DNA of 64,000 nucleotides from assembly GCA_036170535.1 (NCBI GenBank), contig JAVHPJ010000224.1:1-64000 (forward strand). The letters run 5' to 3'. The first letter of the stretch is position 1, and every line of letters starts with the position of its first letter. A model generated the notes under the pieces. It did no database searches, was not told where the DNA came from, and was given only the letters and a program-made list of their open reading frames with translations. This DNA comes from SSF53 sp036170535 (GTDB lineage Bacteria; Spirochaetota; Leptospiria; Leptospirales; Leptonemataceae). Below are positions 25,385 through 34,112 of the stretch, piece after piece. The position numbers and the translations under genes are program-made.

Positions 25385-26893
25385 CTAGAGGGCCTGCTCG
25401 GGTTCGACTACGACGACCGGGCGAATAGACTTGAGTCGCTCCGCCAGCGCATCCGGTCCGGCGACCACAATGTAGAGATCGTCCGGATTCAAATAGCGCG
25501 CCGCCGCCTGGCCGATTTGCACCGACTGTACGGCGCGAATGGCGGCGGGGAAGGTTTCGATGTAATTCTCCGGCAGCCCCAGACGCGTGAAACGCGCTTC
25601 GTTGGCGGCGACGTCTTCCGGCGAATCAAACTGGAAGGCGAGGCCGTTTAAAATCGAATCCTGGGCGAGCGACAACTCGTCGGCGCTGACGCCGCGACGC
25701 ATATCGCCGATGATCTGCAGCATAAGCGCCAGGGTTTCGTGAGCTTGCTGGCTGCGCGTGCCGGCGCCCGCGATAAAGGCGCCGTCATCGCGCGAGAAAT
25801 CGTTGTAAGAATAGGCGTAGTAGGCGAGCCCCCGTTCCGCCCGAATCTCGCGCATAAACCGCGAATTAAACGATCCTCCGCCCAGGGCGTAATTGCCCGT
25901 TTGCAGCGGAAAAAAGGCGTCGTTTTTGCGTTCCGGCAAATATCCGCCTATGGCTATGACCGCCTGCGAGGCCGGCGTGCGTGCAAGCACGATCTTGCCG
26001 CGATATGGATCGTTCGCTCTGCGCGCGCGGCGCAGGGCTTCGTAGCCGGCGGGTTCGGCCGGCGGCGGCGCCGCCGCGGGAAAAGCCGCCAGCAGCTGAT
26101 TGAGATCGGCCTCGACCGGCAGGTCGGCGAAGTCGCCGGCCACTGTGACAATGACGTCCCGGGCGGAAAGCCGTCGCTGCAGTTCCGCGCGAATAGCGCC
26201 TGTGTTCAACCGCGCTACGTCTTCGCTCGAAAGCGAATAGCCCCGGCGCAATCCCGGATAAAGCAGCTCGTTTAACTTGCGGCCGGCGATCGGATCGGGC
26301 GTATCGTTGCGGCGCTGAATTCCCGCCAGCAGGGCGTTTTTTACATCCGCCAGTTCGTCTTCGGGCAGTCGCGGTTCGAGAAGCGCCGTGCGCAGCAGTT
26401 GCATCGCGACGGCGTAGTCCCGCTTTAAGAAGCGCAGCGTCACATCCCAGTATTCGTAGTCCGTGGAAAACGACAGGCTTCCGCCGAGTTTGCCCAGCAG
26501 GCGTGCGCGCTCTTCTCCGCTCAGCTCGCCGGCGCCGCCGCGATCCAGCAGCGACAGGCTCGCCGTCCAGAGTCCCGCGTGGGCGATCGGTTCAGCCGAA
26601 GTTCCATTGGGAAATTGCAGACTGAGCGTGAAAAAGGGCAGCGTGTTCTCCGGAGCGCGTATCAAGAGCGCGCCGTGCTGCAATGCAACGCGTTCGACAG
26701 CCGGCCGGCGAAAGCGAATGGGCTCAAACTGCAGATCGGACAGCAGACTCGAACCGCCGTTTGCGCCTGGCGCGGCGCTCTCACGTCGCGCGTCCAGAGC
26801 GAGCCCGCCGCCCAACGTCACGGCGACGAGAACGAGCGGAGCGACGCGCCGCGCGCGTCTTGCGGCCGCTTTGCGATTTATGTGATTATTCAT
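25385..26893 (-). CDS. M16-family peptidase, non-catalytic partner
   Basis: A 502-residue M16 protein lacking the HxxEH zinc site: where the active enzyme has HMLEH this one reads HAGLWTASLSLLDRGG. It retains the overall two-lobed M16 pattern (LRFLKRDYAVAMQLL, FNSRFMREIRAERGLAYYAYS). An N-terminal membrane or signal segment (APLVLVAVTLGGGLAL) suggests export. It starts 8 bp inside the upstream M16 gene, so the two are coupled and probably form a heterodimer such as those of bacterial PqqF-like and mitochondrial processing peptidases. Confidence 0.82.
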   Translation of the reverse strand: MNNHINRKAAARRARRVAPLVLVAVTLGGGLALDARRESAAPGANGGSSLLSDLQFEPIRFRRPAVERVALQHGALLIRAPENTLPFFTLSLQFPNGTSAEPIAHAGLWTASLSLLDRGGAGELSGEERARLLGKLGGSLSFSTDYEYWDVTLRFLKRDYAVAMQLLRTALLEPRLPEDELADVKNALLAGIQRRNDTPDPIAGRKLNELLYPGLRRGYSLSSEDVARLNTGAIRAELQRRLSARDVIVTVAGDFADLPVEADLNQLLAAFPAAAPPPAEPAGYEALRRARRANDPYRGKIVLARTPASQAVIAIGGYLPERKNDAFFPLQTGNYALGGGSFNSRFMREIRAERGLAYYAYSYNDFSRDDGAFIAGAGTRSQQAHETLALMLQIIGDMRRGVSADELSLAQDSILNGLAFQFDSPEDVAANEARFTRLGLPENYIETFPAAIRAVQSVQIGQAAARYLNPDDLYIVVAGPDALAERLKSIRPVVVVEPEQAL

Positions 26894-28517
26894 CTTCGCC
26901 GCCCTCCGTTTCGGGCCGCTCTGCGTCGCCTTCCGGCGCTGAATCCGGCGGCAGCAGGCGCGCGCTCATCAGCCACTCGCGTTTGAGATGTCGCGCGGCT
27001 GCGGCGCGCACATCGTCGGGCGTCAACGTATCGACCAGAGAGTAATATTTGAAGAGATTGCGGTAGTCGCCGGTGAGGATCTCGTAGTACGAAAGCGTAT
27101 CGGCCAGGTCCGCGTTGGAACGCAGCCGATACAAAAAGGCCGCCCGCAGACCGGAGCGCACTTTCTCAAGTTCTTCCGGGCGCACGCCGTCGCGCGCCAG
27201 CACGTCGAGTTCGTCGAGCAGCGCGGCCTGGATTTTTTCGTAATCCGCACCGGGCGCCGGGATCACATTTACAATAAAAAGATTCGTATATCGTTCGCCG
27301 GGATAGTCGGTCCAGATCGAGACGTTGACGGCCAGTTTGTCGCGCGCCACCAGGCGTTGAAAGAGACGCGAATCGATGCCGTCCGTGAGCACTTCGCTCA
27401 ACACTTCGAGATACAAATTATCCGGGTCCGGCGCCGCCGGTTTGAACCACGCGAAGAGGATGGCTGGCGAGCCTTCTTTCTTGAGTTCGACATTGAGGGC
27501 GCGGCGTTCGACCGGCGGCTCGGCGGGCCGCGGCGGTATCACGCGCGGGCGCATATCGCCAAAATACTTGCGGACCAGCGCTTCAGATTCGGCGAAATCA
27601 ATGTCGCCCGCGAGCGCAATCACCGCGTTGTTCGGCGCGTAGTAGGTCCGATAAAATTCCATGGCCTGGTTGTAGTTCAAAAACTGGATGCTTTCCATGG
27701 GGCCGATCACCGGCCGGCCGTAGGGATGGGCGCCATAGGCCTCGATCAGGAATTTTTCCAGCAGCGCGCGCCGGGCGTCGTTTTCCACGCGCATGCGCCG
27801 CTCTTCCGTGACAACGTTACGTTCTACGTAGAAATCACGCAGGACGCTGTTAACCATGCGATCCGACTCGAGGCGCGCCCAAACTTCCAGACGGTTTGCG
27901 GGCAACTCGATCTGATAGTTGGTGAGGTCGGCGGTGGTATAGGCGTTGTAGCCCCGCGAACCGTGGCGCGCATAGAGTTGCGAGTCTTCTTCTGAAATAA
28001 TAAAAGCGCGCGCCATCTGGGTCACCTGCGCCAGGCGCTCACGCTGCTTTGCTATCTCGCGGCGCGCGGCCGCCAGCGCCGCCGCATCGCCGCGCGCTTC
28101 GGCGTCGCGGGCGCGCCTGCGCCAGTCGTCCAGGCGATCCGCATAAACGACGATCTGCTCCAGATATTTGCGTTCACGCTCGTAGTCGCGCGTGCCCACC
28201 CGCGGCGTGCCCTTAAAGAGCATATGCTCAAGCATGTGCGCAATGCCGGAACTCGCGTCGGTTTCGTCGGCGGAACCGGCCTTAAATTTGAGATAGGCGG
28301 CGGCGACCGGCGCGTAGTCCGAGCGGAACATCACCAGGCGCAGGCCGTTGGGCAGTTCGACTTTTTTGATGCGCGCATCCAGTTCGCGGAATGCGGCGGC
28401 CAGGCTTTGCGGGGCTTCGCCGGCGAGCGGGATCGGCGCGGCGGCAAGGCACAGGATAGAAAGCGTTGCGAGGAGTACGACTCGGTACGGCCGGCGCGTC
28501 GGGGCTGGAAGCTGCAT
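26886..28517 (-). CDS. M16-family zinc peptidase, catalytic subunit
   Basis: A 543-residue exported peptidase (signal VVLLATLSILCLAAAPIPLAG). The inverted zinc motif HMLEH (His94, Glu97, His98) is followed by RNVVTEERRMRVEND, which carries the third metal-ligand Glu. A charged helical insertion (about residues 110-175, RERKYLEQ...RREIAKQRERLAQV) is unusual for the family. It probably degrades periplasmic peptides together with the inactive partner encoded downstream. It is divergent from tRNA-Ile. Confidence 0.85.
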   Translation of the reverse strand: MQLPAPTRRPYRVVLLATLSILCLAAAPIPLAGEAPQSLAAAFRELDARIKKVELPNGLRLVMFRSDYAPVAAAYLKFKAGSADETDASSGIAHMLEHMLFKGTPRVGTRDYERERKYLEQIVVYADRLDDWRRRARDAEARGDAAALAAARREIAKQRERLAQVTQMARAFIISEEDSQLYARHGSRGYNAYTTADLTNYQIELPANRLEVWARLESDRMVNSVLRDFYVERNVVTEERRMRVENDARRALLEKFLIEAYGAHPYGRPVIGPMESIQFLNYNQAMEFYRTYYAPNNAVIALAGDIDFAESEALVRKYFGDMRPRVIPPRPAEPPVERRALNVELKKEGSPAILFAWFKPAAPDPDNLYLEVLSEVLTDGIDSRLFQRLVARDKLAVNVSIWTDYPGERYTNLFIVNVIPAPGADYEKIQAALLDELDVLARDGVRPEELEKVRSGLRAAFLYRLRSNADLADTLSYYEILTGDYRNLFKYYSLVDTLTPDDVRAAAARHLKREWLMSARLLPPDSAPEGDAERPETEGGEDE

Positions 28518-28603
28518 CCCGTACAGCCTGGCGAGCCGCGGGCAGGGCGGCCATAAAATTTTCTTGCGTGTGCGACCCGCGCCGGAAAACTGGCCGGGTC
28601 GAA

Positions 28604-28677
28604 GGGCCAGTAGCTCAGTCGGTTAGAGCACTTCTCTGATAAGGAAGGGGTCGGAAGTTCGAGTCTTCCCTGGCCCA
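28604..28677 (+). tRNA. tRNA-Ile (GAT)
   Basis: A 74-nt cloverleaf: acceptor GGGCCAG/CTGGCCC, D-arm GCTC/GAGC, anticodon stem CTTCT/GGAAG with loop CTGATAA (anticodon GAT, 28638-28640), T-arm GGAAG/CTTCC with TTCGAGT loop, discriminator A. CCA is not encoded. No rRNA gene is nearby. Confidence 0.96.
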
Positions 28678-28728
28678 CATCGTCCGGTGCGCAACGTGCG
28701 CGGGCGATTTCCCTCGCGACGCGCGACT

Positions 28729-31700
28729 TCAGTCGCCGCTTTCCAGATCCAGCTTCAAAGTTTCGTCGAGTTCGGTATCCGCGAGATTCCAGCGCAGATG
28801 AATTGCGAGTCCGTGACCCTTTTCGTCGCGCCCGAATTCAATCTCCGCCCCGGCGGCGCGCGCAAGATTGCGGATGGCGCGCAGTCCTTCGCCGCGCGCC
28901 GGCGTTTCCGTGCCCGCCGTACGAATCAGGCCTTCGCCGTTGTCTATTATGGAGAATTCTATTTGATTTTCCGCGCCGCGCAGTCCGGCGAACAGCTTTG
29001 TGGCCTGGCTGTGCTGCACAACGTTGTCGATGGCTTCGTAGGCCAGCCAGAAGAGATTGCGAAAGCCGCTGCCCGTGCGACGGGAGAGTCGTTCAAGCGC
29101 TTCAAGCTCGATGTCGTGCTCGAAGTTCAGGCCGGCCCCGCGCGCCGCGCGGGCGCCGATGCTGTCGATCCATTCGGCAAAGCGCAGGTGGCGCGACTCG
29201 TCGGAGAACAGCTGCGGCAGGGGCTCGTCCGCGGAGCGCTCAATGTTGCGCAGGAATTCCGGATCGCCAAGCTCGCCGTTTACCGCGCCGCTCTGCACCC
29301 GTTCGCGCACGCGGCTCGCGAGATTCTGCAGTTCGCCCGCCGCTTCCAGATAACGTCGATCGCGATAACTGATGACCTGCCGGAAATGGTGGATGCGCGA
29401 GCGGTGCAGGTCCAGTTCCGCGCGGCGGCGTTCGTAGCGCAGGGTCACGGCGAAAAGCGGCGAGGCGCTGGTGAGCAGGCGCAGCACGCTGTCCGGAAAC
29501 GCGTTTGCCTGGCTGGAGCACAGCGTGACAAGGCCGATCGCTTCCTCGCCCTCCACGAGCGGCAGCGCCAGAAAAGAGCGTCCCGGAAGTTTCAGCGCCT
29601 CCGCGCCCAGGCTATCGGCGATTGCAGTCTGCAGCGCCGGCGGCAGATCGGGCGTCTCGAGTCCCGCGGCGGGCTTGAGGACCTGCGGCTTGAGCGCGGC
29701 CAGGGTCTGGCCAAAGACCGTATCCTTTAACAATGCGCGCAGCCCGTGCAGGACGTTCAGGCGTTCTTCGCCGGCAAAACCGTCTTCAAAGCGCAGCGCG
29801 TCTTCGCCGTAATAACTGAAAATCAGCGCGCGTTCGATGGGCGCGTCCGTGGGCAGATTTTTGCGCAAAAAGTCCAGCTTTTCCGGCAGATCCGCCAGAT
29901 TGGCGATCGAATGCGTCAAGGCGCCAAGCAGGCGGCCTTCTTCCTTGGAGCCGCGTTCGCGCGCCTGAGCCGCGCTCACCTCGTCCTGCAGGCGCTTCTC
30001 TTTCTGATACATTTCCTGCAGCTCGGCGCGCAACTGCGTCAGGTTCTGCTTGAGTTCAGCGACGCGGCGCTCCAACTCGCGTTCTTTCTCCAGCTCTTCG
30101 TTAATGCGATTGTCGCGCAGGTGGATATCTTCTTTGAGCGATGCGACGGCCTGCTCCAGGCGCGTCTCGCGTTCGCGGCGGAGGCCGATGTCCGCACGCA
30201 GGCGATCGCCTTCTTCGTTCAGGGCGGCCGCCTGGGATTTCAGCTGCTTGATATCTTCGCTCGCCTGTTGATTGTCCGCCGTGAGGCCGCGAATGGCGTT
30301 GTCGCGCGCTTCAAGTTCGCCGCGCAGGCGCGTTTCGCGCTTTTTACCTTCGTCCAGTTCTTTTTCAAGCTGGGCCTTATTCTCGCGCAGATTGCCCAGG
30401 TCGCGCTGCAAGTTCTCAATGCGCGTTTCCAGTTGTTCAATGCGCGCACGGTGCTCCGTCAGGGCTTGTTCGCGGCCGGCAATATCGCGCTTGAGGCGTT
30501 CTTCCGCTTCGCGCGCCTGGCCCTGCAGCTCGGCGATTTTTCGATCACGATCCGCTGCCAGACTCGCGGCGCGCTCAGCCTGCGTTTGTAATTCGGCGGC
30601 GAGTCGCGCGCGTTCCGCTTCGATCTTCTGCGCGCTGGCGCCCTCGGCGGCGAGGCTCTGTTCCAGCTGCGTTATGCGTGCGCGCGTTTCCGAGAGTTCT
30701 TTTGCGCGTTCCTGGATGGTCGCGTCGAGCTTCGCGCGTTCGGTCGTTGCGCGCGTTTCGTTGTCGGCGAGCTCCATGCGCGCGAGTTCCAGATCCTCAG
30801 AGAGTTTGCGCGCCGCTTCGCGGGCGTCGCTGCGCTGACGTTCGAGGCTTTCAGTCAGGTTATTGACTTTCTGTTTTAGTTCGTAGGTCTGCGCGTGGTA
30901 ATCGTTTTCTTTCTGCTCGAGGCTGCGGCGCGCCTGTTCCAGTTCCGTGCGAATGCGGTTGAGTTCCTGGTTTTGTTTTTCGCTGAGCGAGCCCAGCTCG
31001 CGGTCCTTCGAATTCAGGGCGTCTTCCAGGCGCTTGAGGTCCGCGACTTTGTCCGCGAGGGATTGTTCCAGTCCCTGGATCCGCGATTTTTCCTGAGCCA
31101 GCGCCGCTTCTGCGGCGGCGATTCGATCGGCCTGCGCCTTTGATTCGGCGTCGCGGGTTTGGAGGGCTTTCGCGCGCTCCTCGTCCCGGCGCCGCAGATC
31201 CGCGAGTTCGGCTTCCGTTTTTAGTTTTTCCTGGCTGCGCGCGGACTTCTCCTTTTCGCTTTCTTCCAGCGCAAGTTGCAGGCCGGCAATCTCATCCTGC
31301 AGGGACTTTTCGCGCCCGGCGAGATTTGATCGAAACGCGCCTAATTCCGTGCGCGCCTTTTCCAATTCGGCCTGGACGCCGGCGATCGTCGCTTCCCGCT
31401 CGCGATCGATGCGTTCAAGCTCCGTCGCGTGGGCTGCGCGCAATTCTGCTTCGCGCTTCGCCAGCGCCGCCTCCGCTTGCGCGCGTTCTTTTTCGGAGCG
31501 CTCACGTTCTTCGGCGAGTCCGCTGTCGAGCAGGCTTTCAAATTCGCGATTTTGCTTTTCGCGTTCGGCGATCAATGCATCGCGCTCGGCGTTTGCATGC
31601 CGGACCTGCGCTTCGAGTTTCGCCTGCCATTCGGACTGCAAATGTTCGGCGCGCGCTGCGCTCTCGCGCTCGATGCGTTCGATCTCGGCGGCGCGTTGGG

Positions 31701-32685
31701 CGCGTTCGGTCGATAGCTCCTGTTCGAGGGCGCTCAAGCGTTCTTCGCGCTCCAACCCGGCTGCTACGATCGCTTCTTTCTCCGACCGTAGCGCCGCTTC
31801 GCGCTTTTCAAAGTCCTCAAGCGCGCGGGCGCGCGTTTCCGCTTCCGCGGCGAGTCGGCCGGCTTCGTTTTCGAGTTCGGTACGCGCGGCCAGAGCGGCG
31901 GCGGCGTCAGCAGCGAGGCGGCGGCTTTCCGCGCGTTCGTGTTCCAGGCGCTCGCGAAGTTTTCGTTCTTCGCGCAGGCGCTCGCGTTCAATGGCGTCCA
32001 GGGCCAGCGCCGCGGCCGCTTCTTCGGCGAGGCGCAGATCGGAACGGGTGTACGCCGGCCGCGGATTCTCGAGAGCGATGACGAGCAATAGCGCCGGCTT
32101 GCCGTCGCTTTGCCTGGCGGGCGCAACTATTGTAGAAAGTCGGCCGTCCGCTTTGAACGCTTCGGGCTTTAAATCCGCTTCCGACGGCGCCCCGGCCGGA
32201 AAGTGAAAGAGGGCCAGCGCCGCTTTTTCGTCCGTTACCGCCGGTCCGAGCGCGGTATCGGCAAAGGCAACTTCGGGCGCGTGTTCATCTTCGCCGGCGG
32301 GCCAGTACCGTGCGTGTTCGGCCGTGACCACGCCGGCGAGGCGGTACTTGTGGGCGCGGCCGGAGGGCGCGTAGTAGTTCAGGGCGCTGTAGCCCAGATG
32401 CTGGTGCAGGAGACCGGCGATGCGTTCAAAGGTCTCGCGGCGCGACAGACCGGGCAACAGGCATTCCAGCAGGGCCGGCGCAAACTCGCCCGACGGGCGA
32501 GCGGCGGGTGCGCTCTTTGCGGCCGCGCGCGGGGGGGCTTTTGCGGGCGCCTTCGCCGGCGCCTTTGCGCGCGCGGGGGCGGTCGGCCGGGCCTTTTCGA
32601 CTTTCTTTTTCGCCGCCGGTTTGGCGGCGGCTTTACCAGCGGGACGAGATTCTTTTTTCGCGATTTTCTTTTTGGCAGCGGCCAT
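28729..32685 (-). CDS. Giant coiled-coil sensor with H1-like tail, two GAF-like domains and a GHKL ATPase
   Basis: 1318 residues. Residues 1-65 are a Lys/Ala/Pro-rich tail (KAPAKAPAKAPPRAAAK) resembling histone H1. A GAF-like domain occupies about 70-235. About 700 residues of continuous heptad-rich coiled coil follow (235-940), then a second GAF-like region (about 950-1110), a helical dimerisation-like segment, and a C-terminal HATPase domain (about 1180-1300) with N-box YEAIDNVVQHSQ, G1 DNGEGL and G2 GEGLRAI. No canonical phospho-accepting H-box was identified, so it may act as an anti-sigma-type or structural ATPase and not as a classic histidine kinase. The basic tail could bind DNA or acidic surfaces. 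The combination is not one I recognise. Confidence 0.75.
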   Translation of the reverse strand: MAAAKKKIAKKESRPAGKAAAKPAAKKKVEKARPTAPARAKAPAKAPAKAPPRAAAKSAPAARPSGEFAPALLECLLPGLSRRETFERIAGLLHQHLGYSALNYYAPSGRAHKYRLAGVVTAEHARYWPAGEDEHAPEVAFADTALGPAVTDEKAALALFHFPAGAPSEADLKPEAFKADGRLSTIVAPARQSDGKPALLLVIALENPRPAYTRSDLRLAEEAAAALALDAIERERLREERKLRERLEHERAESRRLAADAAAALAARTELENEAGRLAAEAETRARALEDFEKREAALRSEKEAIVAAGLEREERLSALEQELSTERAQRAAEIERIERESAARAEHLQSEWQAKLEAQVRHANAERDALIAEREKQNREFESLLDSGLAEERERSEKERAQAEAALAKREAELRAAHATELERIDREREATIAGVQAELEKARTELGAFRSNLAGREKSLQDEIAGLQLALEESEKEKSARSQEKLKTEAELADLRRRDEERAKALQTRDAESKAQADRIAAAEAALAQEKSRIQGLEQSLADKVADLKRLEDALNSKDRELGSLSEKQNQELNRIRTELEQARRSLEQKENDYHAQTYELKQKVNNLTESLERQRSDAREAARKLSEDLELARMELADNETRATTERAKLDATIQERAKELSETRARITQLEQSLAAEGASAQKIEAERARLAAELQTQAERAASLAADRDRKIAELQGQAREAEERLKRDIAGREQALTEHRARIEQLETRIENLQRDLGNLRENKAQLEKELDEGKKRETRLRGELEARDNAIRGLTADNQQASEDIKQLKSQAAALNEEGDRLRADIGLRRERETRLEQAVASLKEDIHLRDNRINEELEKERELERRVAELKQNLTQLRAELQEMYQKEKRLQDEVSAAQARERGSKEEGRLLGALTHSIANLADLPEKLDFLRKNLPTDAPIERALIFSYYGEDALRFEDGFAGEERLNVLHGLRALLKDTVFGQTLAALKPQVLKPAAGLETPDLPPALQTAIADSLGAEALKLPGRSFLALPLVEGEEAIGLVTLCSSQANAFPDSVLRLLTSASPLFAVTLRYERRRAELDLHRSRIHHFRQVISYRDRRYLEAAGELQNLASRVRERVQSGAVNGELGDPEFLRNIERSADEPLPQLFSDESRHLRFAEWIDSIGARAARGAGLNFEHDIELEALERLSRRTGSGFRNLFWLAYEAIDNVVQHSQATKLFAGLRGAENQIEFSIIDNGEGLIRTAGTETPARGEGLRAIRNLARAAGAEIEFGRDEKGHGLAIHLRWNLADTELDETLKLDLESGD

Positions 32686-32739
32686 GACGAGCGGGGGACG
32701 GACCCGGAATTTGCAGTCTCACAGGACCGGTCGGCGTGT

Positions 32740-33582
32740 CTACAGTAAACCGTGCGGCCGTTTCCAGAGCCGCGCGATCGCCAGGCGATACGCCAGATCC
32801 AGCAGCCATTCGGGCAAAAGCTGGTGCAAGCGGTAATAAACGCGGCTATCCAGACCCGCCCTGTAGCGCAGGGCCGGCCGCTGCGCGTTTAACACGCCGG
32901 CGATGACGCGCGCGGCCGCGTCGGGGCTCGAAGAAAAACCGCTGTACTCGCGTCCGATTTTCGAGGTCAGCGGGGCGTAGGGCGAAGCGGATTTTGTCGG
33001 CCGAGCCAGCTGCATGTTGTCTTTGAAGCGCGTCCGAATCAGGCCGGGCTCGACCAGGGAGACGTGAATGTTAAACGGCCCCACTTCGTAGCGCAGCGCC
33101 TCTGTGGCCGCTTCCAGCGCCCATTTTGACGAGCAGTAGGCGGCGCCGGTCGGCAATGTCATCCGACCCAGAATCGAACTGACGTTTATAATGCGGCCGC
33201 CGCCGGCTGCGCGCATTACGGGCAGAACCTGCCGCGCGAGCTCAAGCGCGCCAAAAAAGTTGGTGTCAAACTGCGCGCGAAACTCCGCGTCGCTCAGCTC
33301 CTCAAACGCGCCATAAAGCCCGTAGCCGGCGTTATTCACCAGCGCATCCAGGCGCCCGCAATCCTTTAATATGCGCTTGAGCGCGGCGCGGGCTTCCGTG
33401 GGGCGCGTAACGTCCAGGCGCAGCGGCCGCGCGCTCGTGTCGCCCAGATCCCGGGCGGCGCGTTTCAAATCGCGCACCCCGGCGTAGACGATCCAGTTAT
33501 TTGCCACGAGCCGTCGCGCCAGGGCCAGACCGATGCCGGCGCCGGCGCCGGTGATCAAGACAACGCGACTTGCTGCGGACAT
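32740..33582 (-). CDS. Short-chain dehydrogenase/reductase
   Basis: A 280-residue classical SDR: cofactor loop TGAGAGIG, NNAGYG, and catalytic YCSSK with an upstream Ser in VSSILG. The DVTRP motif after strand 3 and Arg residues in GVRDLKRAARD suggest NADP(H). Substrate is unknown; the 'VSLVEPGLIRT' pattern is common in lipid and retinol-type SDRs. It starts with ATG 33582. Confidence 0.87.
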   Translation of the reverse strand: MSAASRVVLITGAGAGIGLALARRLVANNWIVYAGVRDLKRAARDLGDTSARPLRLDVTRPTEARAALKRILKDCGRLDALVNNAGYGLYGAFEELSDAEFRAQFDTNFFGALELARQVLPVMRAAGGGRIINVSSILGRMTLPTGAAYCSSKWALEAATEALRYEVGPFNIHVSLVEPGLIRTRFKDNMQLARPTKSASPYAPLTSKIGREYSGFSSSPDAAARVIAGVLNAQRPALRYRAGLDSRVYYRLHQLLPEWLLDLAYRLAIARLWKRPHGLL

Positions 33583-33751
33583 GGGGAAGGGGCGCCGCCA
33601 GGCGACCTCCTGTAAACTCGAAAAGCCGACGTAAATGCCGCCAAGTTCTTCCGTACGGCGTCCTGCATCGAAATCGCTTTACATCAAACGCGCGTCAAAA
33701 TCACTGACCTCACGGGCTTGGCCCGTCGTCGGCTTGGCCGGCGGGTTCATC

Positions 33752-33824
33752 GGGGGCTTAGCTCAGCTGGGAGAGCGTCTGGTTTGCACCCAGAAGGTCG
33801 TCGGTTCGATTCCGATAGCCTCCA
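33752..33824 (+). tRNA. tRNA-Ala (TGC)
   Basis: A 73-nt cloverleaf: acceptor GGGGGCT/AGCCTCC (one G-T pair), D-arm GCTC/GAGC, anticodon stem TCTGG/CCAGA with loop TTTGCAC (anticodon TGC), T-arm GTCGG/CCGAT, discriminator A. CCA is not encoded. It lies about 5 kb from tRNA-Ile with no rRNA between. Confidence 0.96.
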
Positions 33825-33844
33825 CACCCAATCCGTACCGTTTA

Positions 33845-33861
33845 CCGCGGGTTCGCCGCGG
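33845..33861 (+). other. Hairpin downstream of tRNA-Ala
   Basis: Perfect CCGCGG (33845-33850) / CCGCGG (33856-33861) stem with a GTTCG loop, 20 nt after the tRNA. There is no T-tract; it may help 3'-end formation. The remaining sequence up to 34060 shows no gene. Confidence 0.35.
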
Positions 33862-34060
33862 CGCCGGGTCGCCCGCCGACCTGGCGCGGTCTTCGGCCGC
33901 TTTGCGGCGCCCGCCCGGTCCGGGATTCTGTCGCCTTCCCTGTTTTTAAAAGTCTGGAATGCGCCTCAGGCGATCGTCGACCGCCGGGCGACTTTCGCAC
34001 GTAAGTCCGCGCTTCTGCGACCCTGCGGGCCTTTTCCGTTTGACACTGCGCGTCAAGAAA

Positions 34061-34107
34061 GATCACCTTTGCGGCGGAACAAAGCCGCCGCTTTGACCGT
34101 AGTGATC
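34061..34107 (+). promoter_or_regulatory. Structured leader of the cyclase-like gene
   Basis: Nested inverted repeats GATCAC (34061-34066)/GTGATC (34102-34107) and GCGGCG (34071-34076)/CGCCGC (34086-34091) end 5 nt before the ATG at 34113, so the ribosome-binding region is inside or beside the fold. A TTGACA at 34040-34045 could be a -35 box, but no good -10 follows. Confidence 0.4.
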
Positions 34108-34112
34108 GCCCG

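Noticed and set aside
31140..32206. Plus-strand open frames (up to 313 codons) opposite the coiled-coil gene
   Set aside because: Ser/Arg-rich products that arise from reading the antisense of Glu/Ala/Arg heptads.
33752..33824. tRNA-Ala as an attachment site for an integrated element
   Set aside because: No integrase, no repeated tRNA 3' fragment and no change in gene character follow it.
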